Below are positions 18,449 through 25,351 of a stretch of 64,000 bases of DNA, one piece after another. The DNA lies in assembly GCF_902506605.1 (NCBI RefSeq), contig NZ_LR733979.1, positions 1,623,712 through 1,687,711 of the forward strand. The letters are read 5' to 3'. Source of the stretch: Sphingomonas sp. AX6. GTDB taxonomy: Bacteria; Pseudomonadota; Alphaproteobacteria; Sphingomonadales; Sphingomonadaceae. Position numbers and translations under genes: made by a program. Position 1 is the first letter of the stretch, and every line of letters begins with the position of its first letter. A model generated the notes under the pieces. The model was given only the letters and a program-made list of their open reading frames with translations, was not told where the DNA came from and ran no database searches.

Positions 18449-18462
18449 GGGCGTGCACGCCC
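18449..18462. promoter_or_regulatory. glyA: Perfect 14-bp palindrome in the glyA leader
   Basis: GGGCGTGCACGCCC is an exact palindrome 36 bp before the glyA start, in a 101-bp leader. It could be an operator for a dimeric regulator or a short hairpin. I compared the leader by eye with the ZTP riboswitch consensus and saw no match. Confidence 0.3.
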
Positions 18463-18498
18463 CCACCGACTCACAGGCCAAAGAGGTTCCTTTTCGCG

Positions 18499-19809
18499 AT
18501 GAGCACCAATCCGCAAACCCTATCCTCCGTCCAGCCGGATGGTTTCTTCACGCGCACTCTCGCCGATGCCGACCCTGCGGTCTTCGCGGGCGTCGCGCAC
18601 GAACTCGAGCGCGAACAGACCCAGATCGAGCTAATCGCATCCGAAAACATCGTCTCGAAAGCGGTGCTCGAGGCGCAGGGGTCGGTGTTCACCAACAAAT
18701 ATGCCGAAGGCTATCCGGGCAAGCGTTACTATCAGGGCTGCCACCCGTCGGACGAGGTCGAAACGCTGGCGATCGACCGCGCCAAGCAATTGTTCGGCTG
18801 CGGCTTCGTCAACGTCCAGCCGCATTCGGGCGCGCAGGCGAATGGCGCGGTGATGCTGGCGCTGACCAAGCCCGGCGACACGATCATGGGATTGAGCCTC
18901 GACGCGGGCGGTCACCTCACCCACGGCGCAAAGGCGGCGCAGTCGGGGAAATGGTTCAACGCCATCCAATACGGCGTCGATCCGGAAACCCACCTGATCG
19001 ATTTCGATGAAGTCGCGACCAAAGCGCGGGAGCATCAGCCCAAACTCATCATCGCAGGTGGCTCCGCCTATCCGCGCATCATCGACTTCGCCAAATTCCG
19101 CGCGATCGCGGATGAAGTCGGCGCGCTGTTCATGGTCGATATGGCGCATTTCGCTGGCATCGTCGCAGGGGGCCTGCACCCCTCGCCCTTCGAACATGCG
19201 CATGTCGTCACCACGACCACGCACAAGACGCTGCGCGGTCCCCGTGGCGGCATGGTGATGACCAATGACGAGGCCATCGCCAAGAAGATCAACTCCGCGG
19301 TATTCCCCGGCCTGCAGGGTGGCCCGCTGATGCACGTCATCGCCGCCAAGGCGGTCGCGTTCGGCGAAGCGTTGCAGCCCGATTTCAAGAGCTATATCGC
19401 GGCGGTCGTGGAGAACGCCAAGGTTCTGGCGAGCACGATGAAGGAACGCGGCGCGAACCTCGTCTCGGGCGGTACCGATACGCATCTCGCGCTGGTCGAT
19501 CTGACCCCGCTCGGAGTCACCGGCAAGGACGCGGACGAGGCGCTGGAGCGCGCAGGCATCACCTGCAACAAGAACGGTATCCCCAACGATCCGCTGCCGC
19601 CGATGAAGACCAGCGGCATTCGCGTCGGCAGCCCCGCGGGCACGACCCGCGGTTTCGGCACCGCGGAGTTCCGCGACATCGGCAACATGGTCGCCGACGT
19701 GCTCGACGGATTGCGCGAAAAGGGCGAGGCCGGGGATCAAGCGGTCGAGGCGGACGTTCGTCAGCGTGTGCGCACGCTTTGTGCGCGCTTCCCCATCTAT
19801 CAGGATTGA
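18499..19809 (+). CDS. glyA: Serine hydroxymethyltransferase
   Basis: GlyA converts serine and tetrahydrofolate to glycine and 5,10-methylene-tetrahydrofolate. The 436-residue protein has [18 protein letters not shown] near residue 40, [16 protein letters not shown] near 65, and the PLP lysine in [16 protein letters not shown] near 235-250. The first 20 residues form a variable extension normal for alphaproteobacterial homologues. It also provides glycine for the nearby aminolevulinate synthase. It is followed by a small membrane protein and nrdR in the same direction. Confidence 0.96.
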   Translation: MSTNPQTLSSVQPDGFFTRTLADADPAVFAGVAHELEREQTQIELIASENIVSKAVLEAQGSVFTNKYAEGYPGKRYYQGCHPSDEVETLAIDRAKQLFGCGFVNVQPHSGAQANGAVMLALTKPGDTIMGLSLDAGGHLTHGAKAAQSGKWFNAIQYGVDPETHLIDFDEVATKAREHQPKLIIAGGSAYPRIIDFAKFRAIADEVGALFMVDMAHFAGIVAGGLHPSPFEHAHVVTTTTHKTLRGPRGGMVMTNDEAIAKKINSAVFPGLQGGPLMHVIAAKAVAFGEALQPDFKSYIAAVVENAKVLASTMKERGANLVSGGTDTHLALVDLTPLGVTGKDADEALERAGITCNKNGIPNDPLPPMKTSGIRVGSPAGTTRGFGTAEFRDIGNMVADVLDGLREKGEAGDQAVEADVRQRVRTLCARFPIYQD

Positions 19810-19817
19810 GAACTCTC

Positions 19818-19976
19818 ATGACCGAAGACGAAAAGACGCTTGGCAAGAGCATGGCGAAATGGGGCGCGCTCGGCGCCGTAGTCGCGATCCCCGTGCCGTT
19901 CATCGGCCCGCTGATCGGGGCCGCTGCGGGCGCGGGCTATGCGTATTATAAGGCCAAGAAGAAGCCGGGCGCCTGA
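19818..19976 (+). CDS. Small glycine/alanine-rich membrane protein
   Basis: The 52-residue protein begins MTEDEKTLGKSMAKWG and has one long hydrophobic stretch (about residues 17-42, with IPVPFIGPLIGAAAGAG) followed by a basic tail KAKKKPGA. It lies 8 bp after glyA and in the same direction. The composition suggests a glycine-zipper-like single or re-entrant helix. Function unknown. Confidence 0.65.
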   Translation: MTEDEKTLGKSMAKWGALGAVVAIPVPFIGPLIGAAAGAGYAYYKAKKKPGA

Positions 19977-20017
19977 AGCCGATCGTCTGACAATGGCGCT
20001 AGCCCTTGCTTTCCACC

Positions 20018-20135
20018 CCGTTGGTGTCGAGTAGGGTTCGAGCGAAGTCGAGAACCCGTATCGAGACAGCGTGTGTAACGACCCTCCCTCGATACGCCTT
20101 CTCGACAAGCTCGAACGCTACTCGGGACGAACGGA
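20018..20135. repeat. R5 palindromic intergenic element, copy 2
   Basis: The arm GAGTAGGGTTCGAGCGAAGT and the opposite arm TCTCGACAAGCTCGAACGCT are imperfect inverted copies; the outer right edge is ACTCGGGACGAACGG. The right arm ends 12 bp before the nrdR start, so the element forms almost the whole leader of nrdR. Confidence 0.88.
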
Positions 20136-20147
20136 TTTTATCAGGAT

Positions 20148-20609
20148 ATGCGCTGCCCCTTCTGCACCCATGAAGACAGCCAGGTAAAGGACAGCCGCCC
20201 CGCAGAAGACGGCGCGGCCATCCGCCGCCGCCGCCAGTGCGAAGCATGCGGCGCGCGCTTCACCACGTTCGAGCGCATTCAATTGCGCGAACTGACCGTC
20301 CTGAAATCCGAAGACCGCCGCGAACCGTTCGAGCGCGAAAAATTGCTCCGCTCGGTGTCGATCGCCTGCCGAAAGCGCCCGATCGACCAGGCACGGATCG
20401 ACAAGTTGGTGTCCGGCATCCAGCGTCAGTTGGAAACACAGGGCGAAGGCGAAGTCACCACCAACCGTATCGGCGAGATGGTGATGGAGGCGCTGAAGGG
20501 GTTGGACTCGGTCGCCTATATCCGCTTCGCGAGCGTCTATAAGGATTTCACCGAAGCACGCGATTTCGAGGAATTTGCGGGCACGGTGACCGAGGTCGGG
20601 CGAGGGTAG
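20148..20609 (+). CDS. nrdR: Transcriptional repressor NrdR
   Basis: NrdR represses ribonucleotide reductase genes when dATP is high. The 153-residue protein has the N-terminal zinc ribbon [16 protein letters not shown] with the second pair [13 protein letters not shown], then the ATP-cone domain ([18 protein letters not shown] onward). The length is typical. It begins directly after an R5 repeat. No ribonucleotide reductase gene is in the window. Confidence 0.96.
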   Translation: MRCPFCTHEDSQVKDSRPAEDGAAIRRRRQCEACGARFTTFERIQLRELTVLKSEDRREPFEREKLLRSVSIACRKRPIDQARIDKLVSGIQRQLETQGEGEVTTNRIGEMVMEALKGLDSVAYIRFASVYKDFTEARDFEEFAGTVTEVGRG

Positions 20610-20692
20610 GATGCTCCTTTCACGAAACCACTCCATCTGACTAACGCAACCCCGGCCTCTTTGCCCCGAGCAAAGTCGAGCCTCCACCCCAG

Positions 20693-20744
20693 CCGTTCAT
20701 TCCGAGTAACCTTCGAGCTTGGCGAGAAGGCGTATCGAGGGAGC
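20693..20744 (-). repeat. R5 element, left arm of the copy that brackets the GIY-YIG gene
   Basis: This 52-bp arm starts CCGTTCATTCCGAGTAACCT and its reverse complement matches the arm at 21101-21152 at 48 of 52 positions by my count. In the other two R5 copies the arms are only about 15-20 bp apart; here they are 356 bp apart with a nuclease ORF between them. Confidence 0.88.
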
Positions 20745-20806
20745 GCCCCCACACGCATCGCCAACCAAGCTTGTCGAAAGCCGACCTCGCAGGATAAGGC
20801 ACCACG

Positions 20807-21910
20807 ATGACATTCTGGGCCTATATTATCCGCTGCTCGGACAGCCTTTACTATACCGGCCATACCGACGACCTCAAACGCCGGATCGCACAGCACCAGA
20901 TGGGTGATGTTCCCGGTTTCACCAGCGTGCGCCGACCGGTCGATTTGATGTGGTCCGAATCCTTCTCAACGCGCGACGAAGCGCTGAACGCAGAGCGGAA
21001 AGTCAAAAATTGGTCTCGTCCGAAAAAGGAAGCACTGTTTCGCAGCGATTGGGCTGGCGTGTCCAAGGCGGCGCGAAAACCGGTTCGGAGCGAGGCGGTG
21101 GCTCCCTCGATACGCCTTCTCGACAAGCTCGAAGGCTACTCGGGACGAACGGGATTGGATGACGTGGAGATGGATGTGGGCCGAAATGCAACCCCCACCC
21201 CACCCCCGGTCATCATCCTCGTCCGCCCCCAGCTCGGCGAAAACATCGGCAAGGCCGCGCGTGCGATGCTCAATTTCGGCCTCACCGAAATGCGCCTCGT
21301 CGCCCCGCGCGACGGCTGGCCCAACCCATCCGCCGGCCCCGCCGCATCGGGTGCGGACATCGTCCTCGAACGCGCACAAGTGTTCGGCACGCTGGCCGAC
21401 GCCGTCGCCGATTGCGGCCATGTCTATGCCACCACCGTCCGCAAGCGCGGCGTGACCAAACCGGTCGTCACCCCCGAACAGGCGGCGTCCGAAATCCACG
21501 CCGCCCCGGCCCGCTCCGCCATCCTGTTCGGTCCCGAACGATCCGGGCTGGAAACCGACGACGTCGCGGTCGCCCGCTCGATTATCACCGTACCCATCAA
21601 TCCCGAATTCGGCAGCCTCAATCTGGCCCAGGCGGTGATCCTGGTCGCCTATGAATGGTCGAAGGGGCAGGCGCTGATTCAACCGCCCGCAACCGACCTG
21701 CTGCCCCCCGCCCCGCAGGATGAACTGGAGGGCCTGATCGAACATCTGGAGGGGATGTTGCTTAACTCAGGCTATTTCTATCCACCCGACCGGATGCCAG
21801 TCACCAAACGCACGCTGCGCGGCGTGCTGACGAAACCCGGCTGGAACACGCAGGAAGTGCGCACACTTCGCGGTGTGTTGTCGGTGCTGGACCGCCCGCG
21901 GCGGCGCTAA
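20807..21910 (+). CDS. GIY-YIG nuclease domain joined in frame to a TrmJ-like RNA methyltransferase
   Basis: One 367-codon frame holds two units. Residues 1-95 are a small GIY-YIG nuclease of the UPF0213/YhbQ type: WAYIIRCSDSLYYTGHTDDL, then the catalytic Arg in LKRRIAQHQ and Glu in ALNAERKVKNWS. Residues 99-116 are translated from an R5 repeat arm ([18 protein letters not shown]). From about residue 133 follows a SpoU/TrmJ methyltransferase. A short nuclease ORF has apparently lost its own stop by running through the repeat. Whether a fusion protein is made, or the methyltransferase starts at 21170, cannot be decided here. Confidence 0.75.
   Translation: MTFWAYIIRCSDSLYYTGHTDDLKRRIAQHQMGDVPGFTSVRRPVDLMWSESFSTRDEALNAERKVKNWSRPKKEALFRSDWAGVSKAARKPVRSEAVAPSIRLLDKLEGYSGRTGLDDVEMDVGRNATPTPPPVIILVRPQLGENIGKAARAMLNFGLTEMRLVAPRDGWPNPSAGPAASGADIVLERAQVFGTLADAVADCGHVYATTVRKRGVTKPVVTPEQAASEIHAAPARSAILFGPERSGLETDDVAVARSIITVPINPEFGSLNLAQAVILVAYEWSKGQALIQPPATDLLPPAPQDELEGLIEHLEGMLLNSGYFYPPDRMPVTKRTLRGVLTKPGWNTQEVRTLRGVLSVLDRPRRR
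21101..21152 (+). repeat. R5 element, right arm, inside an open reading frame
   Basis: The arm GCTCCCTCGATACGCCTTCT continuing CGACAAGCTCGAAGGCTACT to AACGG is inverted relative to 20693-20744. It is stop-free in the frame of the surrounding ORF and encodes [16 protein letters not shown]. Confidence 0.9.
21170..21910 (+). CDS. TrmH/SpoU family RNA methyltransferase (TrmJ-like), internal start
   Basis: Starting at ATG 21170 gives a 246-residue SPOUT enzyme, the usual length for TrmJ-type tRNA/rRNA 2'-O-methyltransferases. Motif 1 is LVRPQLGENIGKAARAMLNF, motif 2 is ILFGPERSGLETDD and motif 3 is INPEFGSLNLAQAVILVAYE; together they make the knotted SAM site. TGGAG just before the ATG may act as a weak ribosome site. 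This is the expected ancestral gene unit; the upstream nuclease and repeat are extra. TrmJ in E. coli modifies position 32 of tRNA, but the target here is unproven. Confidence 0.8.
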   Translation: MDVGRNATPTPPPVIILVRPQLGENIGKAARAMLNFGLTEMRLVAPRDGWPNPSAGPAASGADIVLERAQVFGTLADAVADCGHVYATTVRKRGVTKPVVTPEQAASEIHAAPARSAILFGPERSGLETDDVAVARSIITVPINPEFGSLNLAQAVILVAYEWSKGQALIQPPATDLLPPAPQDELEGLIEHLEGMLLNSGYFYPPDRMPVTKRTLRGVLTKPGWNTQEVRTLRGVLSVLDRPRRR

Positions 21911-21912
21911 CC

Positions 21913-22230
21913 CTATTCGGCCGCGACACGCGCATCGAAAGCGTCCAATTCATAAGCGATCGACGCCTCGACCAGCCGGTCCCAGATCGCGGCGATCTCG
22001 TCCGCCGGAATACCGCCTGCAACCGCTGCAGCACGCGCGTTGGCGATCACCTGCGCCTTGCGCGCTTCATCCCGCACAGCGCTGCGATCGGGCTTGATGC
22101 GCGCGGCGGCGTCCATATAGCCGAATCGCTCGACCAACAACGCCATCAGCGCATGGTCCACCGCATCCACGCCTGCGCGCACATCGGTCATGGTCATGCA
22201 ATCGGTCGGGTTCACACGTTCACGGGTCAT
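21913..22230 (-). CDS. Chorismate mutase, AroQ type
   Basis: The 105-residue all-helical protein has the AroQ pattern: MTDVRAGVDAVDHALMALLVERF, AARIKPDRSAVRDEARKAQV and IPADEIAAIWDRLVEASIAYE. Such enzymes convert chorismate to prephenate for phenylalanine and tyrosine; PchB-type isochorismate-pyruvate lyases share the fold. Key charged residues of the active site (R in DVRAGVD, K in RIKPDR, R in VRDEARKAQ) are present. It is convergent with the methyltransferase gene with 2 bp between stops. Confidence 0.88.
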   Translation of the reverse strand: MTRERVNPTDCMTMTDVRAGVDAVDHALMALLVERFGYMDAAARIKPDRSAVRDEARKAQVIANARAAAVAGGIPADEIAAIWDRLVEASIAYELDAFDARVAAE

Positions 22231-22274
22231 GCGCGCTTCTTTAACGGGTGACCCGACGATGCAAAGGGAGGAAA

Positions 22275-22350
<76 letters not shown>

Positions 22351-22360
22351 GACCGAGCGC

Positions 22361-22840
22361 TCACCTAGGCGGGCGCGTTCGCCGGGTCAACCGGGCGCGA
22401 AGCTGGCGCAGCGTCAATTTGGTGATCGGATCGCGCCAGTCGGGGGCGATCGACGCCGCAGGACCGATCACGAAGTCGCGAACGCGAAAACCGATATGCG
22501 GCACGACGAGTCCCGGCGACGCCCAGCCGCCGCCCGACCACAGGATGATGTCCAGGTCGATGACCCGCGATCCCCAGCGCTGGCCACGACGCCTTCCGAA
22601 ATCGCGCTCGATCGATTTCAACCGGGCGAGCAGCACAGGTGGTGCCTCGTCACTCTCGACCACGCACGCGGCATTGGCGAAACGCCGGATCGAGGGGCCG
22701 ATGGCGGGTGTATCGGTGACGGGCGAGGCGGCGATCACGCCACCCAGCGCAGCGATGCCTGCGCGCACTTCGTCCGCAGGCGCGCCGTGTCGGCCTCGTC
22801 GATTCGATCCGATCGCGATCAGATAGGTTGAGCTTGCCAC
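22361..22840 (-). CDS. folK: Hydroxymethyldihydropterin pyrophosphokinase
   Basis: FolK transfers pyrophosphate from ATP to 6-hydroxymethyl-7,8-dihydropterin in folate synthesis. The 159-residue protein has IAIGSNRRGRHG near the N-terminus and the signature WGSRVIDLDIILWSGG near residues 87-102 with its metal-binding aspartates, then LVVPHIGFRVRDFV. It is somewhat short in the central loop. It is divergent from the DNA glycosylase gene, and its 3' end is 10 bp from the tRNA gene. Confidence 0.92.
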   Translation of the reverse strand: MASSTYLIAIGSNRRGRHGAPADEVRAGIAALGGVIAASPVTDTPAIGPSIRRFANAACVVESDEAPPVLLARLKSIERDFGRRRGQRWGSRVIDLDIILWSGGGWASPGLVVPHIGFRVRDFVIGPAASIAPDWRDPITKLTLRQLRARLTRRTRPPR

Positions 22841-22863
22841 CCAAGACCGCCTATCGCCGATCC

Positions 22864-23529
22864 ATGTTCGTGCCCAGCCCCCTGCCCGCCACCGAGCCCC
22901 CGCGCGACTGCCCGCGTTGCCCGCGCCTGGTGGCGTTCCGCGACGAACTGCGCGTGGAACATCCCGACTGGTGGAACGCGCCGGTCAATGCGTTCGGCGA
23001 TCCGGATGCCTGGCTTGCGATCATCGGCCTCGCCCCCGGAAAGCACGGCGCAAACCGCACGGGTCGGCCGTTCACCGGCGATTATGCCGGTGACCTCCTA
23101 TTCGCGACGCTGGCCAAGTTCGGCTTCACCGAGGGCACGTACGACGCGCGTCCCGACGATGGGTTGCAGTTGAAGGGTGCGATGATCATCAACGCCGTCA
23201 AATGCCTGCCGCCGCAGAACAAGCCGACGCCCGAGGAAATCCGTACCTGTCGCCCGTTTCTGGAAGCGCAGGCGAACAACCTGCCCAATGCGCGCATCTT
23301 TGTGGCGCTCGGCCAGATCGCACATCAATCGGCGGTCAAGATATTGGGCGGGCGACTGCCCAAGGCCAAGTTCGGACATCTCGCCGAACACCGGCTGCCG
23401 GGCGGACAGGTGCTGATCGATAGCTATCACTGCTCGCGCTACAACACGAACACCGGACGGCTGACCGCAGAGATGTTCGAGGCGGTGTTTGCGCGTGCGC
23501 TGGACGTGCGCGCGGCGCTTACGACTTGA
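22864..23529 (+). CDS. Uracil-DNA glycosylase, family 5-like
   Basis: The 221-residue protein has an iron-sulfur-type cysteine set: CPRCPRL near residue 16, and CLPPQNKPTPEEIRTC further on. The uracil-pocket motif is GLAPGKHGANRTGRPFTGD near residues 60-78, and the C-terminal motif is YHCSRYNTNTGRL. The GLAPG motif without a polar Asp/Asn fits family 5 (UDGb), which removes uracil and other deaminated bases. ATG 22864 is preferred; a TTG at 22828 would overlap folK. Confidence 0.87.
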   Translation: MFVPSPLPATEPPRDCPRCPRLVAFRDELRVEHPDWWNAPVNAFGDPDAWLAIIGLAPGKHGANRTGRPFTGDYAGDLLFATLAKFGFTEGTYDARPDDGLQLKGAMIINAVKCLPPQNKPTPEEIRTCRPFLEAQANNLPNARIFVALGQIAHQSAVKILGGRLPKAKFGHLAEHRLPGGQVLIDSYHCSRYNTNTGRLTAEMFEAVFARALDVRAALTT

Positions 23530-23610
23530 TGCGTCCTGCCGGTCAGGCTGGTCATCGCACGCGTTCGTGTTAGTCTGTGCGCGGGTTCGATCATGACAGG
23601 AGGCAATCCG

Positions 23611-23862
23611 ATGTTGATGCTTATGGCGGCGCTCATACTCCCGATATTTGCTTCGCAAGCACAGTCCGCGCCTAAGGCCGTCACCGCCGATACGTGCACG
23701 GAAATGAAATTCCATCGCGCGGACGAACCGTTGACGCCACACGCGACCGAGCCGCTCAATCGCCAACCGCTGGCGAGGGAAGAAAAAACGGTGATGTACC
23801 GAGAGGGCAAGTGCGTGAGCGCGATCCTGGTGCAAGAAAATGTCGGCACCGAGCAACGCTAA
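23611..23862 (+). CDS. Small secreted protein, unknown function
   Basis: The 83-residue product begins with a signal peptide (MLMLMAALILPIFASQAQSA, cleavage likely after AQSA). The mature part is short, with two cysteines (DTCTEM and GKCVSA) that could form a disulphide. ACAGGAGGC lies seven bases before ATG 23611 and decides against the in-frame ATG at 23593, which is upstream of that site. It overlaps the following acetyltransferase gene by 23 nt. No family recognised. Confidence 0.65.
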   Translation: MLMLMAALILPIFASQAQSAPKAVTADTCTEMKFHRADEPLTPHATEPLNRQPLAREEKTVMYREGKCVSAILVQENVGTEQR

Positions 23863-24403
23863 CGATCTGAACATGTACCAAGTCTGGCGCGCGATGACCG
23901 ATGCCGATCTGGACGGCGTGGTCGCGGTCGCGCGGATCGCCTTTCCCGACCATTTTGAGGATCGCGACTGTTTCGCCGAGCGGCTGACGCTGTATCCCAC
24001 CGGATGTCGGGTGCTGACCAATGCTGCGGGGGCAGTCGTCGGATACGGCATCGCCTATCCGTGGGTGGAGAGTTCGATGCCGCCGCTGAACGCCACGATC
24101 GGTGCGTTGCCGCGCGATGCGTCGCTGCTCTATCTGCACGACTTGGCGTTGATGCCGGAGGCACGGGGCAGCGGTGCGGCACGGGGCTTTGTCGGATGGC
24201 TGGTGGATCACGCGCGCGCCGAGGGGCGGTCACGGATCGCTTTGGTCGCGGTCAACGACGCCGCGCCATTCTGGGAGGGGCAGGGCTTTGCAGGCCTCGA
24301 CAGCCCGGCATTGCGCGGGAAACTGGCCAGTTATGGCGACGATGCCCGCTACATGGTGCGAGCGCTCCCGCCCTCAGATATCCTGGACCAGCCGTCCGTA
24401 TAG
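23840..24403 (+). CDS. GNAT family N-acetyltransferase
   Basis: The 187-residue protein has the GNAT order of elements: a core strand LYLHDLALMPEARGSG near residues 95-110 where the acetyl-CoA loop follows, and VAVNDAAPFWEGQGF near 134-148. The alternative start at ATG 23873 would remove the overlap with the upstream secreted-protein gene. The substrate is unknown. The last 30 nt overlap the 3' end of aguB on the other strand, an unusual convergent overlap. Confidence 0.83.
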   Translation: MSAPSNANDLNMYQVWRAMTDADLDGVVAVARIAFPDHFEDRDCFAERLTLYPTGCRVLTNAAGAVVGYGIAYPWVESSMPPLNATIGALPRDASLLYLHDLALMPEARGSGAARGFVGWLVDHARAEGRSRIALVAVNDAAPFWEGQGFAGLDSPALRGKLASYGDDARYMVRALPPSDILDQPSV

Positions 24404-25234
24404 CTCCGGCCGCCGGTCGCGGAAAAAGCCGAAGGCGGCGCGGTGCCGCTTGATCCGGTCCAGGTCTAGCGTCGCGGTAATCACGCCTTCGTCCTCGCGG
24501 CCCAGTTCGGACAGGATGTCGCCGCGCTCGTCGGTGATGAACGACGTTCCGTAGAAACGCTGACCATGCTCCACGCCCACCCGGTTGGCGGCGACCACCG
24601 GCACGACGTTCGACACTGCATGGCCGACCATCGCGCGCCGCCATAGCCGTGCGGTGTCCAGACTGTCGTCATGCGGCTCGCTGCCGATCGCGGTCGGATA
24701 GAAGAGCAGTTGCGCACCCATCAGCATCATCGCGCGCGCGGTTTCGGGATACCATTGATCCCAGCAAACCCCGACGCCCAGCGTCCAACCCGGCGCGCTC
24801 GGCGGCGCGGGCCAGGTCTTGAACCCGGTATTGCCGGGGCGGAAATAGAATTTCTCCTCATAACCCGGACCATCCGGAATATGGCTCTTGCGATACACGC
24901 CCTGCACTTCGCCGTCCGGCCCGATCATCGCCAAGCTATTGTAGTGATGCGGCCCATCGGCCTCGAAAAAGCTGGTCGGAATGGTCACGCGCAGCGCTTC
25001 GGCCAGCGCCTGCATCGCCAGCACCGCCTTGTGCTCGCCCACGGGTGCGGCGTTCGCGAACAGCGCTTCGTCCTCGACCCGGCAGAAATATTCGCCTTCG
25101 AACAATTCGGGCGGCAGGATCACCTGCGCGCCGCGCGCGGCGGCCTCCTTCACCAGCCGCGAGACGTTGGCGATGTTCGCATCGATATCGTTCGAGAAGC
25201 CGAGTTGCAGCGCGGCGACGGTAATCTGGGTCAT
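24374..25234 (-). CDS. aguB: N-carbamoylputrescine amidase
   Basis: AguB hydrolyses N-carbamoylputrescine to putrescine, CO2 and ammonia. The 286-residue nitrilase-superfamily protein has the catalytic triad: Glu in LPPELFEGEYF near residue 41, Lys in VYRKSHIPDGPGY near 117 and Cys in GVGVCWDQWYPE near 156. ATG 25234 is supported by GAAGGAC upstream and by where the nitrilase fold begins. It lies directly downstream of aguA, separated only by an R1 repeat. Confidence 0.93.
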   Translation of the reverse strand: MTQITVAALQLGFSNDIDANIANVSRLVKEAAARGAQVILPPELFEGEYFCRVEDEALFANAAPVGEHKAVLAMQALAEALRVTIPTSFFEADGPHHYNSLAMIGPDGEVQGVYRKSHIPDGPGYEEKFYFRPGNTGFKTWPAPPSAPGWTLGVGVCWDQWYPETARAMMLMGAQLLFYPTAIGSEPHDDSLDTARLWRRAMVGHAVSNVVPVVAANRVGVEHGQRFYGTSFITDERGDILSELGREDEGVITATLDLDRIKRHRAAFGFFRDRRPELYGRLVQDI

Positions 25235-25246
25235 GTCGTCCTTCTT

Positions 25247-25351
25247 CTCCCCTCCCACTTGTGGGAGGGGTCGGGGGAGGGCCTGTCGGGTCGGCGCCGC
25301 GCGTGCGGACATGCCCTCCCCTAGCCCCTCCCGCAAGCGGGAGGGGAATTA
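25247..25351. repeat. R1 palindromic intergenic element, copy 3
   Basis: The left arm CTCCCCTCCCACTTGTGGGA and the right arm CCCTCCCGCAAGCGGGAGGG plus GAATTA are inverted hairpins. The right edge contains the aguA stop codon (TTA at 25349-25351 in plus-strand letters), and the left edge ends 13 bp before the aguB start. The whole aguA-aguB spacer is this element. Confidence 0.88.

Noticed and set aside
18398..18498. ZTP, SAM or folate riboswitch before glyA
   Set aside because: The conserved cores that I remember for these classes could not be found; only a palindrome is supported.
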